A DNA stretch of 6,490 nucleotides from an uncultured Eubacteriales bacterium. Its GTDB lineage: Bacteria; Bacillota; Clostridia; Oscillospirales; CAG-272. Below, in pieces: positions 1-6,385 of this stretch. Every line of letters starts with the position of its first letter. The first letter of the stretch is position 1. The DNA is taken from contig CAKSJC010000095.1 of assembly GCA_934462885.1 (NCBI GenBank), positions 1-6,490 of the forward strand. The letters are read 5' to 3'. Both the position numbers and the translations under genes were made by a program. The notes beneath the pieces were generated by a model, which saw nothing but the letters and a program-made list of their open reading frames with translations, did no database searches and was not told the origin of the DNA.

Positions 1-446
1 CTAAATGGGTCTGCGTATTCTCTAACGCTTAACTTATCCAATGCAATATCTGCTTTCTCTTGGTCTTGGATATATTTCTTTATGGTGCTCTCATTTAAGC
101 CTACGGTTGAAACATAATAACCTTCTGCCCAAAAGTGTCGGTTGCCAAACTTATACTTTAAATTTGCATGTTTATCAAACATCATCAATGCACTTTTGCC
201 TTTCATATATCCCATAAAACTTGATACGCTCATTTTTGGCGGTATACTTAAAAGTATGTGCACATGGTCTGGCATCATATGTCCCTCTATTATCTCTACT
301 CCTTTGTATTTGCACAGCGTTTTTATAATCTCCCGCAAATCTTTCCGGGTTTGATTATATATTATTTTCCTGCGATATTTTGGAACAATTACTACGTGGT
401 ACTTGCAATTCCATTTTGTGTGTGATAAACTATGTATGTCCTCCAC
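1..446 (-). CDS. tnpA: IS200-type Y1 (HUH) transposase TnpA, C-terminus cut by window edge
   Basis: This is the single-strand DNA transposase of IS200/IS605 elements. It nicks and joins hairpin-marked element ends through a 5'-phosphotyrosine link. The minus-strand frame is open for 148 codons and runs off the left edge after ...EYADPF, so only a short tail should be missing from a family of about 150 residues. The HUH metal-binding pair is His61-Val-His63 in the motif PDHVHILLSIPP. The nucleophile is expected to be Tyr125 with helper Gln129 in KKYIQDQ. The family blocks WNCKYHVV, SSFMGYMKGKS and NRHFWAEGYYVSTVG are intact. The start is GTG at 446-444, giving MEDIHSLSHTKW. An in-frame stop lies two codons upstream, and AGGAGGT sits 8 nt before the GTG. 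Nothing looks broken in the visible part, so it is probably active or only recently inactivated. Confidence 0.93.
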   Translation of the reverse strand, partial: MEDIHSLSHTKWNCKYHVVIVPKYRRKIIYNQTRKDLREIIKTLCKYKGVEIIEGHMMPDHVHILLSIPPKMSVSSFMGYMKGKSALMMFDKHANLKYKFGNRHFWAEGYYVSTVGLNESTIKKYIQDQEKADIALDKLSVREYADPF

Positions 447-456
447 TTGTCAGGAC

Positions 457-511
457 CTCCTTTTGATATTTTGTGCAGTTGGCAGCCGCACTTTGATTTT
501 ATCAAAAGGAG
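457..511 (-). promoter_or_regulatory. tnpA leader inverted repeat covering the ribosome binding site
   Basis: Positions 457-468 and 500-511 form a perfect 12-bp inverted repeat (ctccttttgata and its complement). On the tnpA transcript the 3' arm ends in AAAAGGAG, so it contains most of the AGGAGG ribosome binding site. A smaller imperfect hairpin (473-491) lies inside. IS200 itself is known to limit TnpA synthesis with a leader stem that hides the ribosome binding site, and the same role is inferred here. Confidence 0.75.
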
Positions 512-524
512 TTTTTCTTTTCAA
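496..524 (-). promoter_or_regulatory. Predicted tnpA promoter nested in the leader repeat
   Basis: On the minus strand TTGAAA (524-519) and TAAAAT (501-496) are separated by exactly 17 nt. Each box matches the sigma-A consensus at five of six positions. The spacer contains most of the upstream arm of the leader inverted repeat. A transcript starting about 7 nt past the -10 box would begin near 489 and lack that arm. Confidence 0.5.
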
Positions 525-551
525 GACTCATAGGCATAGCCTTTCCTGAAC

Positions 552-570
552 TCCCCAGCCTAGCTGGGGG
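552..570 (-). repeat. Left-end hairpin of the IS element
   Basis: CCCCAGC (553-559) and GCTGGGG (563-569) form a perfect 7-bp stem around a 3-nt CTA loop, with one possible T-G pair outside it. Short subterminal hairpins of this kind are what Y1 transposases recognise on single-stranded DNA. Its position about 105 bp upstream of the tnpA start fits an IS200-type left end. It has no adjacent T-tract long enough to argue for a simple terminator in the tnpA direction, though TTTT does follow on the plus strand. Confidence 0.7.
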
Positions 571-582
571 TTTTCGGATGAC

Positions 583-613
583 AAAAAGAGGCTTTCTTTT
601 TCGGAAAGCCTCT
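583..613 (-). terminator. Intrinsic terminator of the membrane protein gene
   Basis: On the minus strand AGAGGCTTTC pairs perfectly with GAAAGCCTCT (10 bp, 7-nt loop) and runs into a T-tract. It begins about 10 nt past the stop codon of the gene at 624-1184. Confidence 0.9.
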
Positions 614-623
614 AATAAAATCA

Positions 624-1184
624 TTACTTTTTAGCGCTCTTTTTTATGTCAAGAAAAGAGAATATTTTCTTGTTTGCAAGACCTATCATGTATCCAAACG
701 TTGAAACAATGACAGCGGGGAACACATACAAAAGATGTATTATAGGATTGTTCGGGGAAAAGTACGAAACAAATCCGGCATACATTGATTCCCAAATAAG
801 GCATATCGAGCGGCATACGACATTCATATTTCCCGCCCATTCGGCATTTGCAGCAAACGGCTGTGATATGAGTATAAGAGCCGCGAGAGTAAAGTTCGGA
901 ATGTTGGAGACAAGAGAAACGAACAGCCCCGTAAGCGGTTTTCGTTCAGCACGTCCGCCGTCGATCTTTATTCTGTCCTGACCGCCTCTTTCCCATACAA
1001 CATTATATATGAGAAATAAATAGAAAAAAGAGGCAAAACAGCTTGCAAGAAGCATAAGCGTATATTTATTTGCTCCTGCAGTTGAGGCGGCTGCTACGAG
1101 CATTATACCTAGAAAAGTTGCGCCGAACTGGTTTAAGAGAAGTTTTGTTATCAGCTTTGAGTTTTCGCTCCAAAAATTTTTCAT
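624..1184 (-). CDS. Unrecognised integral membrane protein, about 186 aa
   Basis: I do not recognise the family. The protein has four clear hydrophobic stretches, at about residues 18-38, 41-63, 84-112 and 148-170, with a weaker one near 120-142, so four or five membrane spans are likely. The loop at 64-83 is hydrophilic (WERGGQDRIKIDGGRAERK). The C-terminus is basic (KKIFSFLDIKKSAKK), which by the positive-inside rule suggests a cytoplasmic tail. There is no catalytic motif or recognisable transporter signature. The chosen start is ATG at 1184, 10 nt after a GGAG box at 1198-1195. TTG at 1190, two codons upstream, is only 4 nt from that box and less likely. The gene is transcribed alone, with a predicted promoter in the divergent intergenic region and a strong terminator directly after it. 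It is probably a genuine gene of unknown function. Confidence 0.8.
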   Translation of the reverse strand: MKNFWSENSKLITKLLLNQFGATFLGIMLVAAASTAGANKYTLMLLASCFASFFYLFLIYNVVWERGGQDRIKIDGGRAERKPLTGLFVSLVSNIPNFTLAALILISQPFAANAEWAGNMNVVCRSICLIWESMYAGFVSYFSPNNPIIHLLYVFPAVIVSTFGYMIGLANKKIFSFLDIKKSAKK

Positions 1185-1238
1185 AATCAAGTTGCTCCAA
1201 CGGATATAAAATTATCAAAAAAAAATACTGCTTTTTTT

Positions 1239-1267
1239 ATTTTATTATTTTTTTGTGATAAAAACAA
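1239..1267 (-). promoter_or_regulatory. Predicted promoter of the membrane protein gene
   Basis: On the minus strand TTGTTT (1267-1262) and TAAAAT (1244-1239) are spaced by 17 nt, upstream of the GGAG box at 1198-1195. The surrounding A/T runs make chance matches easy, so this is a moderate call. Confidence 0.4.
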
Positions 1268-1319
1268 GCCTATGTTGCGAAAATTTACAAACTATCCATT
1301 AAAAGAGTAAAGTTTTAAG

Positions 1320-1331
1320 TATAATTATAAT
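1320..1331 (+). promoter_or_regulatory. Predicted -10 region for the recombinase gene
   Basis: Two perfect TATAAT hexamers lie in tandem (1320-1325 and 1326-1331), about 26 nt before the ATG. No good -35 box is found at 16-18 nt for either copy, so the promoter may be weak or activator-dependent. The AAGGAG ribosome binding site at 1345-1350 is 6 nt from the start. Confidence 0.45.
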
Positions 1332-1356
1332 GGTGATATAAGTTAAGGAGTCAAAA

Positions 1357-2394
1357 ATGCAGGATAAAGATTTCAGGGAAGAGTTTCCTCCCTTGATAAA
1401 AAAATTTGCGAACTATAAAGATGTTGTACAAGGGTGCTCAAAAAAAACCGTTGATGAATATCTTTTTGATCTGAGAACCTTCTGCCGCTTTATGAAAGCA
1501 AAAAAAAACGCTCTATCACTTAACGAAGATGTATTTGATTCCATAGATATACGTGATCTTGACGGAGTTTTTTTTGAAAATATCACAACATCAGACATTT
1601 ATGACTTTCTTTCATACGTAAAAGGAACAAGAGGAAATAAAGCGTCTGCCATCGCCAGAAAACTTTCCGCACTGAAAGGATTTTATAAATACTGTACGGT
1701 AAAAGAGATGTTTTTTGAGAATAACCCTGTAGTGAATATCGAAACCCCAAAAAACAAAAAAACTCTTCCTAAACATCTTGACGTTGACGAATGTGTAAAA
1801 CTTCTTGAAGCTGTTACAAACGATCCGAATTCCAAAACAAAAGAGAGGGATTTTGCGATCCTGACTTTTTTTCTGAACTGCGGCGTACGTCTTTCAGAGC
1901 TTGTCGGGATAAACATACCCGATATTGACGACGAGCTTCGTTCTATGAGAGTCGTAGGTAAAGGTTCAAAAGAAAGAATAATCTACTTAAACGATGCCTG
2001 TCGCTCCGCACTGAAAGCATATATACCGATAAGGATGAAAACTCCTGCCAAAGTCAAAGGTGAAAGCGCATTGTTTCTCTCCTCAAGAGGGCAGCGTATA
2101 TCAAATAAAACGGTGCAGTGGCTTGTGAAGAAAAACCTCGGTGAAGCCGGTCTTGAATATAAAAAATATTCTACGCATAAGTTAAGGCATACTGCGGCAA
2201 CTCTAATGTATCAGTCGGGAGAAGTCGATATACGAGTGCTCAAGGATATCCTCGGTCACGAACAGCTTAATACAACACAGATATATACGCATGTTTCAGA
2301 TAAAAATATGGAAGAAGCAATGTCGAAAAATCCTCTTTCACATATAGAGAAAAAAGACATTGAGAAGAAAAAAAACTCTTCTGCGGATAAATAA
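1357..2394 (+). CDS. Xer-type tyrosine recombinase, 345 aa
   Basis: This is a site-specific recombinase that cuts and rejoins DNA through a 3'-phosphotyrosine. An N-terminal SAM-like core-binding domain (about residues 12-130) is followed by the catalytic domain (about 138-320). All six active-site residues are visible: Arg178 (GVRLSEL), Lys202 (VGKGSKER), His274 and Arg277 (STHKLRHTAA), His301 (ILGHEQL) and Tyr310 (TTQIYTHV). The spacings Arg to Lys 24, Arg to second-motif His 96 and His to Tyr 9 equal those of E. coli XerD. It is about 45 residues longer than XerC/XerD (near 298). The extra length is an insertion in the N-domain rich in Asp and Glu (about 50-76) and a Lys-rich tail (331-345). 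The start has AAGGAG 6 nt upstream. No phage or integron genes are near it, so it may be the chromosomal Xer protein that resolves dimers or an orphan paralogue. The sequence alone does not separate XerC, XerD or XerA types, so no symbol is given. Confidence 0.9.
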   Translation: MQDKDFREEFPPLIKKFANYKDVVQGCSKKTVDEYLFDLRTFCRFMKAKKNALSLNEDVFDSIDIRDLDGVFFENITTSDIYDFLSYVKGTRGNKASAIARKLSALKGFYKYCTVKEMFFENNPVVNIETPKNKKTLPKHLDVDECVKLLEAVTNDPNSKTKERDFAILTFFLNCGVRLSELVGINIPDIDDELRSMRVVGKGSKERIIYLNDACRSALKAYIPIRMKTPAKVKGESALFLSSRGQRISNKTVQWLVKKNLGEAGLEYKKYSTHKLRHTAATLMYQSGEVDIRVLKDILGHEQLNTTQIYTHVSDKNMEEAMSKNPLSHIEKKDIEKKKNSSADK

Positions 2395-2435
2395 CAAAGT
2401 TTTTCAACCCATACGGTAACATATATACATTTTTA

Positions 2436-2456
2436 TATCCGTGAAAAAAACGGATA
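2436..2456 (+). promoter_or_regulatory. Small hairpin before the GH95 ribosome binding site
   Basis: TATCCG (2436-2441) and CGGATA (2451-2456) form a perfect 6-bp stem with a 9-nt A-rich loop, ending 5 nt before the GGAGG box. No T-tract follows, so it is not an ordinary terminator. It could influence translation or mRNA stability, or be chance. Confidence 0.3.
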
Positions 2457-2470
2457 CATATGGAGGAAAT

Positions 2471-4681
2471 ATGAAGGATTATATTTTGCATCTTGAGAAC
2501 GCGGCTCCTCAGTGGGACAATGCCTCCCCTGTGGGATGCGGCTCTGCCGGACTTATGATATACGGTGGCGTAGCAAAGGAAAAACTCGCGATCAATGAGG
2601 AATCTATCTGGGCGGGCGGTCCCATTGATACCATCGTCGAGGGATTCCCTGAAAAGCTTGATTATATTAGAAAACTTTTCCTTGACGGAAAAGAAGTCGA
2701 AGCCGAAAAATGGGCGAGAGAAAATCTCATGGATTATATCTTCAGAATAGGCTCATATGAGTACGCGGGAGAACTTCATGTTGATATGCATGAAGACGAT
2801 AAGTGTGATAATTATAAGCGCGATATTGACCTTATAAAAGGTATTTGTACTGTCTCATACGAAAAAGACGGAATTGTGTGGAATAGAGAATACTTCGCAT
2901 CGTACCCCTCAAAACTTCTTTGCGCCAGATTCACTGCAGGAAGTAATTTTAACGCAAAGATCAGCTTTGAAAGAGAAAATCTTGTTTCACTCGAAATAGA
3001 TAACGATATGATCGCTGCCAAGGGAAAAACTGAAACCGGAGAAAATTATTTTAAGGTGTTCACAAAAATAAAAACGGATGGCAAACGTGATATCGTAGAC
3101 GGCGCACTGAAAATAACGGACGCATCTTACTTTGAAACATATACAGCGGTTGTTACATCATTTAAGTATGACAATCTTGATTCGGCGGGACACGAGATTC
3201 TTTCGAAGGCTGAATGCGGTTGGGACTCGCTTAAAACCGAGCATACTGCGGATCACAGCGCTCTCATGACACGTTCTGAAATCTGCTTCAACAGCGCGGA
3301 TAAATACGTCGAAAGACTTCCGGTAAATGAAAGACTTAAGAGACTTTTCGATAATTACGATATAAACGAGGAAATAACAGATTACTCTCTTATATCTCTA
3401 TACTGGCAGTTCGGTAAATATCTTCTTATAGGATCAAGCCGACCGGGAACTCTTCCCGCAAACCTCCAAGGCGTGTGGGCAGACGGACTTCACCCGGCGT
3501 GGTCAAGTGACTATCACACGAATATTAACCTCCAGATGAACTACTGGCAGGCTGAAGAAGCAAATATCACCGAGTGCAACGATGCTCTCTTCGACTATAT
3601 GAATAACTACCTTCTCCCGGGCGGTAAAAAATATGCCAGGGAAGCGTATAAAATGCGCGGTATGGTTGTACATCATCTTTCTGATATCTATGGTTTCGCT
3701 GCTCCGGCAGACGGACTTCACGGCGTATGGCAGGTGGGTGGAGCATGGCTCGCTTATCACATGTGGGAGCATTACCTCTACACAAATGACAAGGAATTCT
3801 TGAGAAATACAGCATATGAATACATCAAAGAATGCGTACTCTTTTTCTTGGATTTTCTTTTTGAAGGAAATGACGGATATCTTCATTCCGGCCCGTCATC
3901 CTCTCCCGAAAACAAATATATGGTAGACGGAAAAGCGGTAACTCTCGCTATTTCTCCGACAATGGATATTCAAATAATCGGCGGACTTTTTGATTTCTAC
4001 ATGGAAACAGAAAAAATACTCGGTATCGACCCTGAAACCGCGGAAGAAGTAAAGAAAGCAAGAGCAAAACTTCCTCCGATGCAGATCGGCAAATACGGAC
4101 AGCTTATGGAGTGGTACAAAGACTACGATGAAGAGTATGCCGGTCATCGCCATATTTCTCATTCATTTGCTTTCTACCCGTCGGCTCAGATAACGAGAAA
4201 TACACCTGAACTTTTTGAGGCTATAAGTAAGACAATCGAGAGACGCCTTGCGTTTGGCGGAGGACACACAGGATGGTCCAGAGCATGGCTCATAAACCTC
4301 ATTGCACGCCTCGGAGACGGAGAGAATGCATATGAGAATATTCGCAAACTGTTTAAAAGTTCAACCCTTCCGAATATGTTCGATTCACACCCGCCGTTCC
4401 AAATCGACGGTAATTTCGGTGCGGCGGCAGGTATCAGTGAAATGGTAATGCAAAGCCATGAGGGATATATATCGATTATCCCCGCGATCAGCGAACGTCT
4501 TAACGGATATTTCAAGAATTTGCGTGCAAGAGGCGGAGTGACAGTGTCCGCAGAGTGGGAAGACGGCGTTGTTAAGAGAGTAGAACTTACTCCCGATCGC
4601 CCAATGAAGATAAAACTTCTTCTTCCGTATCATGATCTTATGGAGATCGATGCCGAAGATACAGTTGTTATTGAAGAGTAA
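2471..4681 (+). CDS. GH95 family glycoside hydrolase, probable alpha-L-fucosidase, 736 aa
   Basis: This enzyme is predicted to release terminal alpha-L-fucose (family GH95 also contains alpha-L-galactosidases) by an inverting mechanism. The N-terminal beta-rich domain opens with the family signature ASPVGCGSAGLMIYGG and NEESIWAGGP (about residues 18-51). The (alpha/alpha)6 catalytic domain covers about 290-665, and a small beta domain closes the protein. Residues matching the active site of Bifidobacterium AfcA are present: Asn351 and Asn353 in HTNINLQMNYW, the acid Glu480 in SSSPENKY, and Asp646 in PPFQIDGNFG. GHRHISHSFAFYP (558-570) is another family block. No signal peptide or anchor is seen, so it should act in the cytoplasm on imported oligosaccharides, but no transporter is nearby. 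The start is ATG 2471, with GGAGG 4 nt upstream. The in-frame GTG at 2441 lies inside a hairpin and lacks a ribosome binding site. Fucose versus galactose preference cannot be decided here. Confidence 0.93.
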   Translation: MKDYILHLENAAPQWDNASPVGCGSAGLMIYGGVAKEKLAINEESIWAGGPIDTIVEGFPEKLDYIRKLFLDGKEVEAEKWARENLMDYIFRIGSYEYAGELHVDMHEDDKCDNYKRDIDLIKGICTVSYEKDGIVWNREYFASYPSKLLCARFTAGSNFNAKISFERENLVSLEIDNDMIAAKGKTETGENYFKVFTKIKTDGKRDIVDGALKITDASYFETYTAVVTSFKYDNLDSAGHEILSKAECGWDSLKTEHTADHSALMTRSEICFNSADKYVERLPVNERLKRLFDNYDINEEITDYSLISLYWQFGKYLLIGSSRPGTLPANLQGVWADGLHPAWSSDYHTNINLQMNYWQAEEANITECNDALFDYMNNYLLPGGKKYAREAYKMRGMVVHHLSDIYGFAAPADGLHGVWQVGGAWLAYHMWEHYLYTNDKEFLRNTAYEYIKECVLFFLDFLFEGNDGYLHSGPSSSPENKYMVDGKAVTLAISPTMDIQIIGGLFDFYMETEKILGIDPETAEEVKKARAKLPPMQIGKYGQLMEWYKDYDEEYAGHRHISHSFAFYPSAQITRNTPELFEAISKTIERRLAFGGGHTGWSRAWLINLIARLGDGENAYENIRKLFKSSTLPNMFDSHPPFQIDGNFGAAAGISEMVMQSHEGYISIIPAISERLNGYFKNLRARGGVTVSAEWEDGVVKRVELTPDRPMKIKLLLPYHDLMEIDAEDTVVIEE

Positions 4682-4830
4682 AGCATAAATTTCCGCATAA
4701 ATAGCGATCTTCTTTTACTAAAAAATATAGGCTTTAAATAATCTAAATGAAATTCTGTACAAATAACATACGTTGCTTTTGTAAAAAAAGGAAAAAGTAG
4801 AGATGAAGTTCAAAATTATTTCTTTTAACC

Positions 4831-4859
4831 TTGACAAAAAAGCCCGAATGTTGTATTAT
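4831..4859 (+). promoter_or_regulatory. Near-consensus sigma-A promoter for the BtrH-like gene
   Basis: A perfect TTGACA (4831-4836) and TATTAT (4854-4859) are separated by 17 nt. Transcription should start near 4866, giving a leader of about 42 nt before the GGGAGG box (4898-4903) and the ATG at 4908. The in-frame ATG at 4803 lies upstream of this promoter and cannot be used by its transcript. Confidence 0.75.
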
Positions 4860-4907
4860 TTCATTAGGCAAAGCCAATATTTGGAAATTATGTATTGGGA
4901 GGTCGCT

Positions 4908-5939
4908 ATGATATTACCGTTTGAACTTGAATCTCCGATAAAGACTGACAATACGGATGTATATACACATGGAATAATCCTTTCAAGAGAAGGCGGCATG
5001 CAATTTTTATATACTATATACATAGATGTGGATTTTGATTTGAGAAGCCGCGATTTCTTTTATAATAATTTTTATAATGCGTATACATACCGCGGACCTC
5101 TTATGAAAAAATACTGTGACGTCAGCATAGGAAGCAGTGAGTCTCTTTTCCACGATTTTTGCAAGACAAGCATTGATGATGGAAAATACATTTGGGGAAT
5201 TTGCGACGATTACTATTTGCCTCACCGTATCGCGTACAAAAGATTCAAATTTCAGCATGATTTTCTCCTTATCGGATATGACGAAAATTCATATTATCTT
5301 GCCGGATATAACGATAGGGTAAAACCGGAAATAGTTAGCGTGACGAAAAAAGAATTATTTGACGCAGTGTATGAAAAAAGAAATCACCAACTTTCGACGG
5401 TAGAAGTAAATCCAAACTATAAATTTAATATTGATGTTCCGTATATATTGAGACAATTGAAGATTTACTATGTCGGCGGGATGAGCAGAATACTGAGAAA
5501 GTATTTTGGGATTACCTCGACCTTGGGGTTTATAAAGTGTTTTGAAGAAAATATTCTCGAACTTAAACCGAGAGAATTTCCCGATCTTGCACCAACCGAA
5601 GAGGATGATGACCCGTCGATATATATACATTACGTGACTATTTTCCGTCGATATATGGAGCATAAGCAAATGCTGTATAAGAGGTTTATGTATCTTGCGG
5701 ACAGGTATAAAATGTTCGATAAAGAAACATTTGATATTCTTTCCCAAAATGCATTTCTCGGGGAAATAATCTTCAATATGTCTATTAAGGTGCGAATCTC
5801 GAATAGCAGAATAACAGCCGAAAAAATGATTGATGAGTTTAAAAAAATATATGAGAATGAGGAAAAATTGTTCCCGAAACTAATTTCATATACGGAAGCA
5901 CTTGTTGAAAAGCAGAAAGACGAAAAATACGAATATTAG
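4908..5939 (+). CDS. BtrH N-terminal-domain-like protein, 343 aa, function unknown
   Basis: By eye this resembles the papain-fold N-terminal domain of BtrH, an acyltransferase of butirosin biosynthesis, as found in many clostridial proteins near peptide or polyketide clusters. The supporting core is GKYIWGICDDYYLP (residues 92-105), then FKFQHDFLLIGYDENSYYLAGYND (in two parts, about 113-120 and 121-136) with a conserved-looking His117-Asp118, followed by a short basic helix near 145-157. The rest, about 170-343, is charged and mostly helical with no motif I know. The first cysteine is Cys70, so the N-terminal nucleophile expected of an active cysteine-type acyltransferase or peptidase is not seen. 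No signal peptide or membrane span is evident. The start is ATG 4908, 4 nt after GGGAGG and downstream of its own promoter. An alternative ATG at 4803 would add 35 residues but precedes that promoter. No carrier protein, NRPS or other biosynthetic gene is in the window. The family call is tentative, but the gene is firm. Confidence 0.8.
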   Translation: MILPFELESPIKTDNTDVYTHGIILSREGGMQFLYTIYIDVDFDLRSRDFFYNNFYNAYTYRGPLMKKYCDVSIGSSESLFHDFCKTSIDDGKYIWGICDDYYLPHRIAYKRFKFQHDFLLIGYDENSYYLAGYNDRVKPEIVSVTKKELFDAVYEKRNHQLSTVEVNPNYKFNIDVPYILRQLKIYYVGGMSRILRKYFGITSTLGFIKCFEENILELKPREFPDLAPTEEDDDPSIYIHYVTIFRRYMEHKQMLYKRFMYLADRYKMFDKETFDILSQNAFLGEIIFNMSIKVRISNSRITAEKMIDEFKKIYENEEKLFPKLISYTEALVEKQKDEKYEY

Positions 5940-6000
5940 TTTTAATGCTAAAAAGACTTCGGACATTTCGTGATGTTCTTAACGGAAAATATAAGGGTAT

Positions 6001-6031
6001 AAAACCGGAAGATATTTTGTCTTCCGGTTTT
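6001..6031 (+). terminator. Intrinsic terminator of the BtrH-like gene
   Basis: AAAACCGGAAGA (6001-6012) pairs perfectly with TCTTCCGGTTTT (6020-6031) around a 7-nt loop. A further T-rich stretch follows to about 6039. The A-rich left flank means it could also stop minus-strand transcription. Confidence 0.9.
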
Positions 6032-6385
6032 TGATTTTTATTCGATTTCATTGCAAGGTTTTCAACGTCCTCTATAGAAACCATTTAGCTTTGCTCGGAA
6101 GTTAATGTTTTGCCGGTAAGAAAATGATTAAACAATAAAATAAAAAGCCCTCGATTTTCATGTTGTTAAAGCGAGGACTATCTTCTTTTTGACATATTAT
6201 AATTTTGTCCGATCTTCAGACCGCAGTTTGTTTTAACAAATTATATGAACAGGGAAGATGATACATTTATTTAATCCTGCGATACAGGATTCGTTCCTTT
6301 ATCTGTTTTTTAGCAGCTTTCTTTTAGGAGCCGGAGAGAATATCCAAAATGAAAGCTCGACACGAACCTTTTGCGAGTAGAGTTC
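6032..6385. other. Intergenic stretch with no supportable gene
   Basis: No convincing coding region is seen on either strand. It holds the left-facing terminator at 6139-6179 and two perfect inverted repeats: TTTGTT/AACAAA at 6227-6240 (2-nt loop) and AATCCTG/CAGGATT at 6273-6291 (5-nt loop). Short open frames exist, such as plus-strand 6258-6380 (40 codons), but lack a properly spaced ribosome binding site. I recognise no riboswitch or RNA family. Confidence 0.5.
6139..6179 (-). terminator. Probable terminator for minus-strand transcription from the right
   Basis: On the minus strand AGTCCTCG pairs with CGAGGGCT (8 bp including one G-U pair, 18-nt loop) and is followed by TTTTATTTTATTG. On the plus strand the wobble becomes an A-C mismatch, so the signal fits the minus strand. 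It lies about 210 nt past the stop codon of the partial gene at the right edge. Confidence 0.5.

Larger units (their letters stand above)
1..580 (-). mobile_element. IS200/IS605-family insertion sequence, left-end part
   Basis: This stretch holds a Y1 transposase gene, a long leader inverted repeat and a terminal hairpin in the order expected for the left end of an IS200-type element, read on the minus strand. No tnpB accessory gene is seen upstream of tnpA. Anything downstream of tnpA lies outside the window, so the right end and completeness cannot be judged. The left boundary is placed just outside the hairpin at 552-570. It is approximate, because these elements make no target duplication and have no terminal inverted repeats. 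The element sits directly beside the terminator of the neighbouring membrane protein gene, so it appears to have inserted without breaking a gene on that side. Confidence 0.85.

Noticed and set aside
142..354. Plus-strand open frame of 70 codons
   Set aside because: It lies wholly antisense to the intact transposase gene and has no ribosome binding site.
646..981. Plus-strand open frame of 111 codons
   Set aside because: It is antisense to the membrane protein gene, which has the better start, hydrophobic pattern, promoter and terminator.
3503..3886. Minus-strand open frame of 127 codons
   Set aside because: It is a shadow of the GH95 gene, which has full family motifs through this stretch.
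4683..4702. Direct repeat GCATAAAT, two copies
   Set aside because: Two 8-mers in A/T-rich DNA are expected by chance. There is no array, so it is not CRISPR or an iteron set.
5839..6084. Minus-strand open frame of 81 codons (MVSIEDVENLAMKS...)
   Set aside because: It overlaps the end of the BtrH-like gene and runs through its strong terminator, has no ribosome binding site, and its residues match no family I know.
6191..6209. GACA...TGTC palindrome resembling a dif or operator site
   Set aside because: Only 4 bp pair around an A/T-rich centre, and it does not match known dif sequences well enough to claim.
6258..6380. Plus-strand frame of 40 codons in the right intergenic stretch
   Set aside because: The purine-rich AGGGAAG abuts the ATG with no proper spacing, and the translated residues show no recognisable family.
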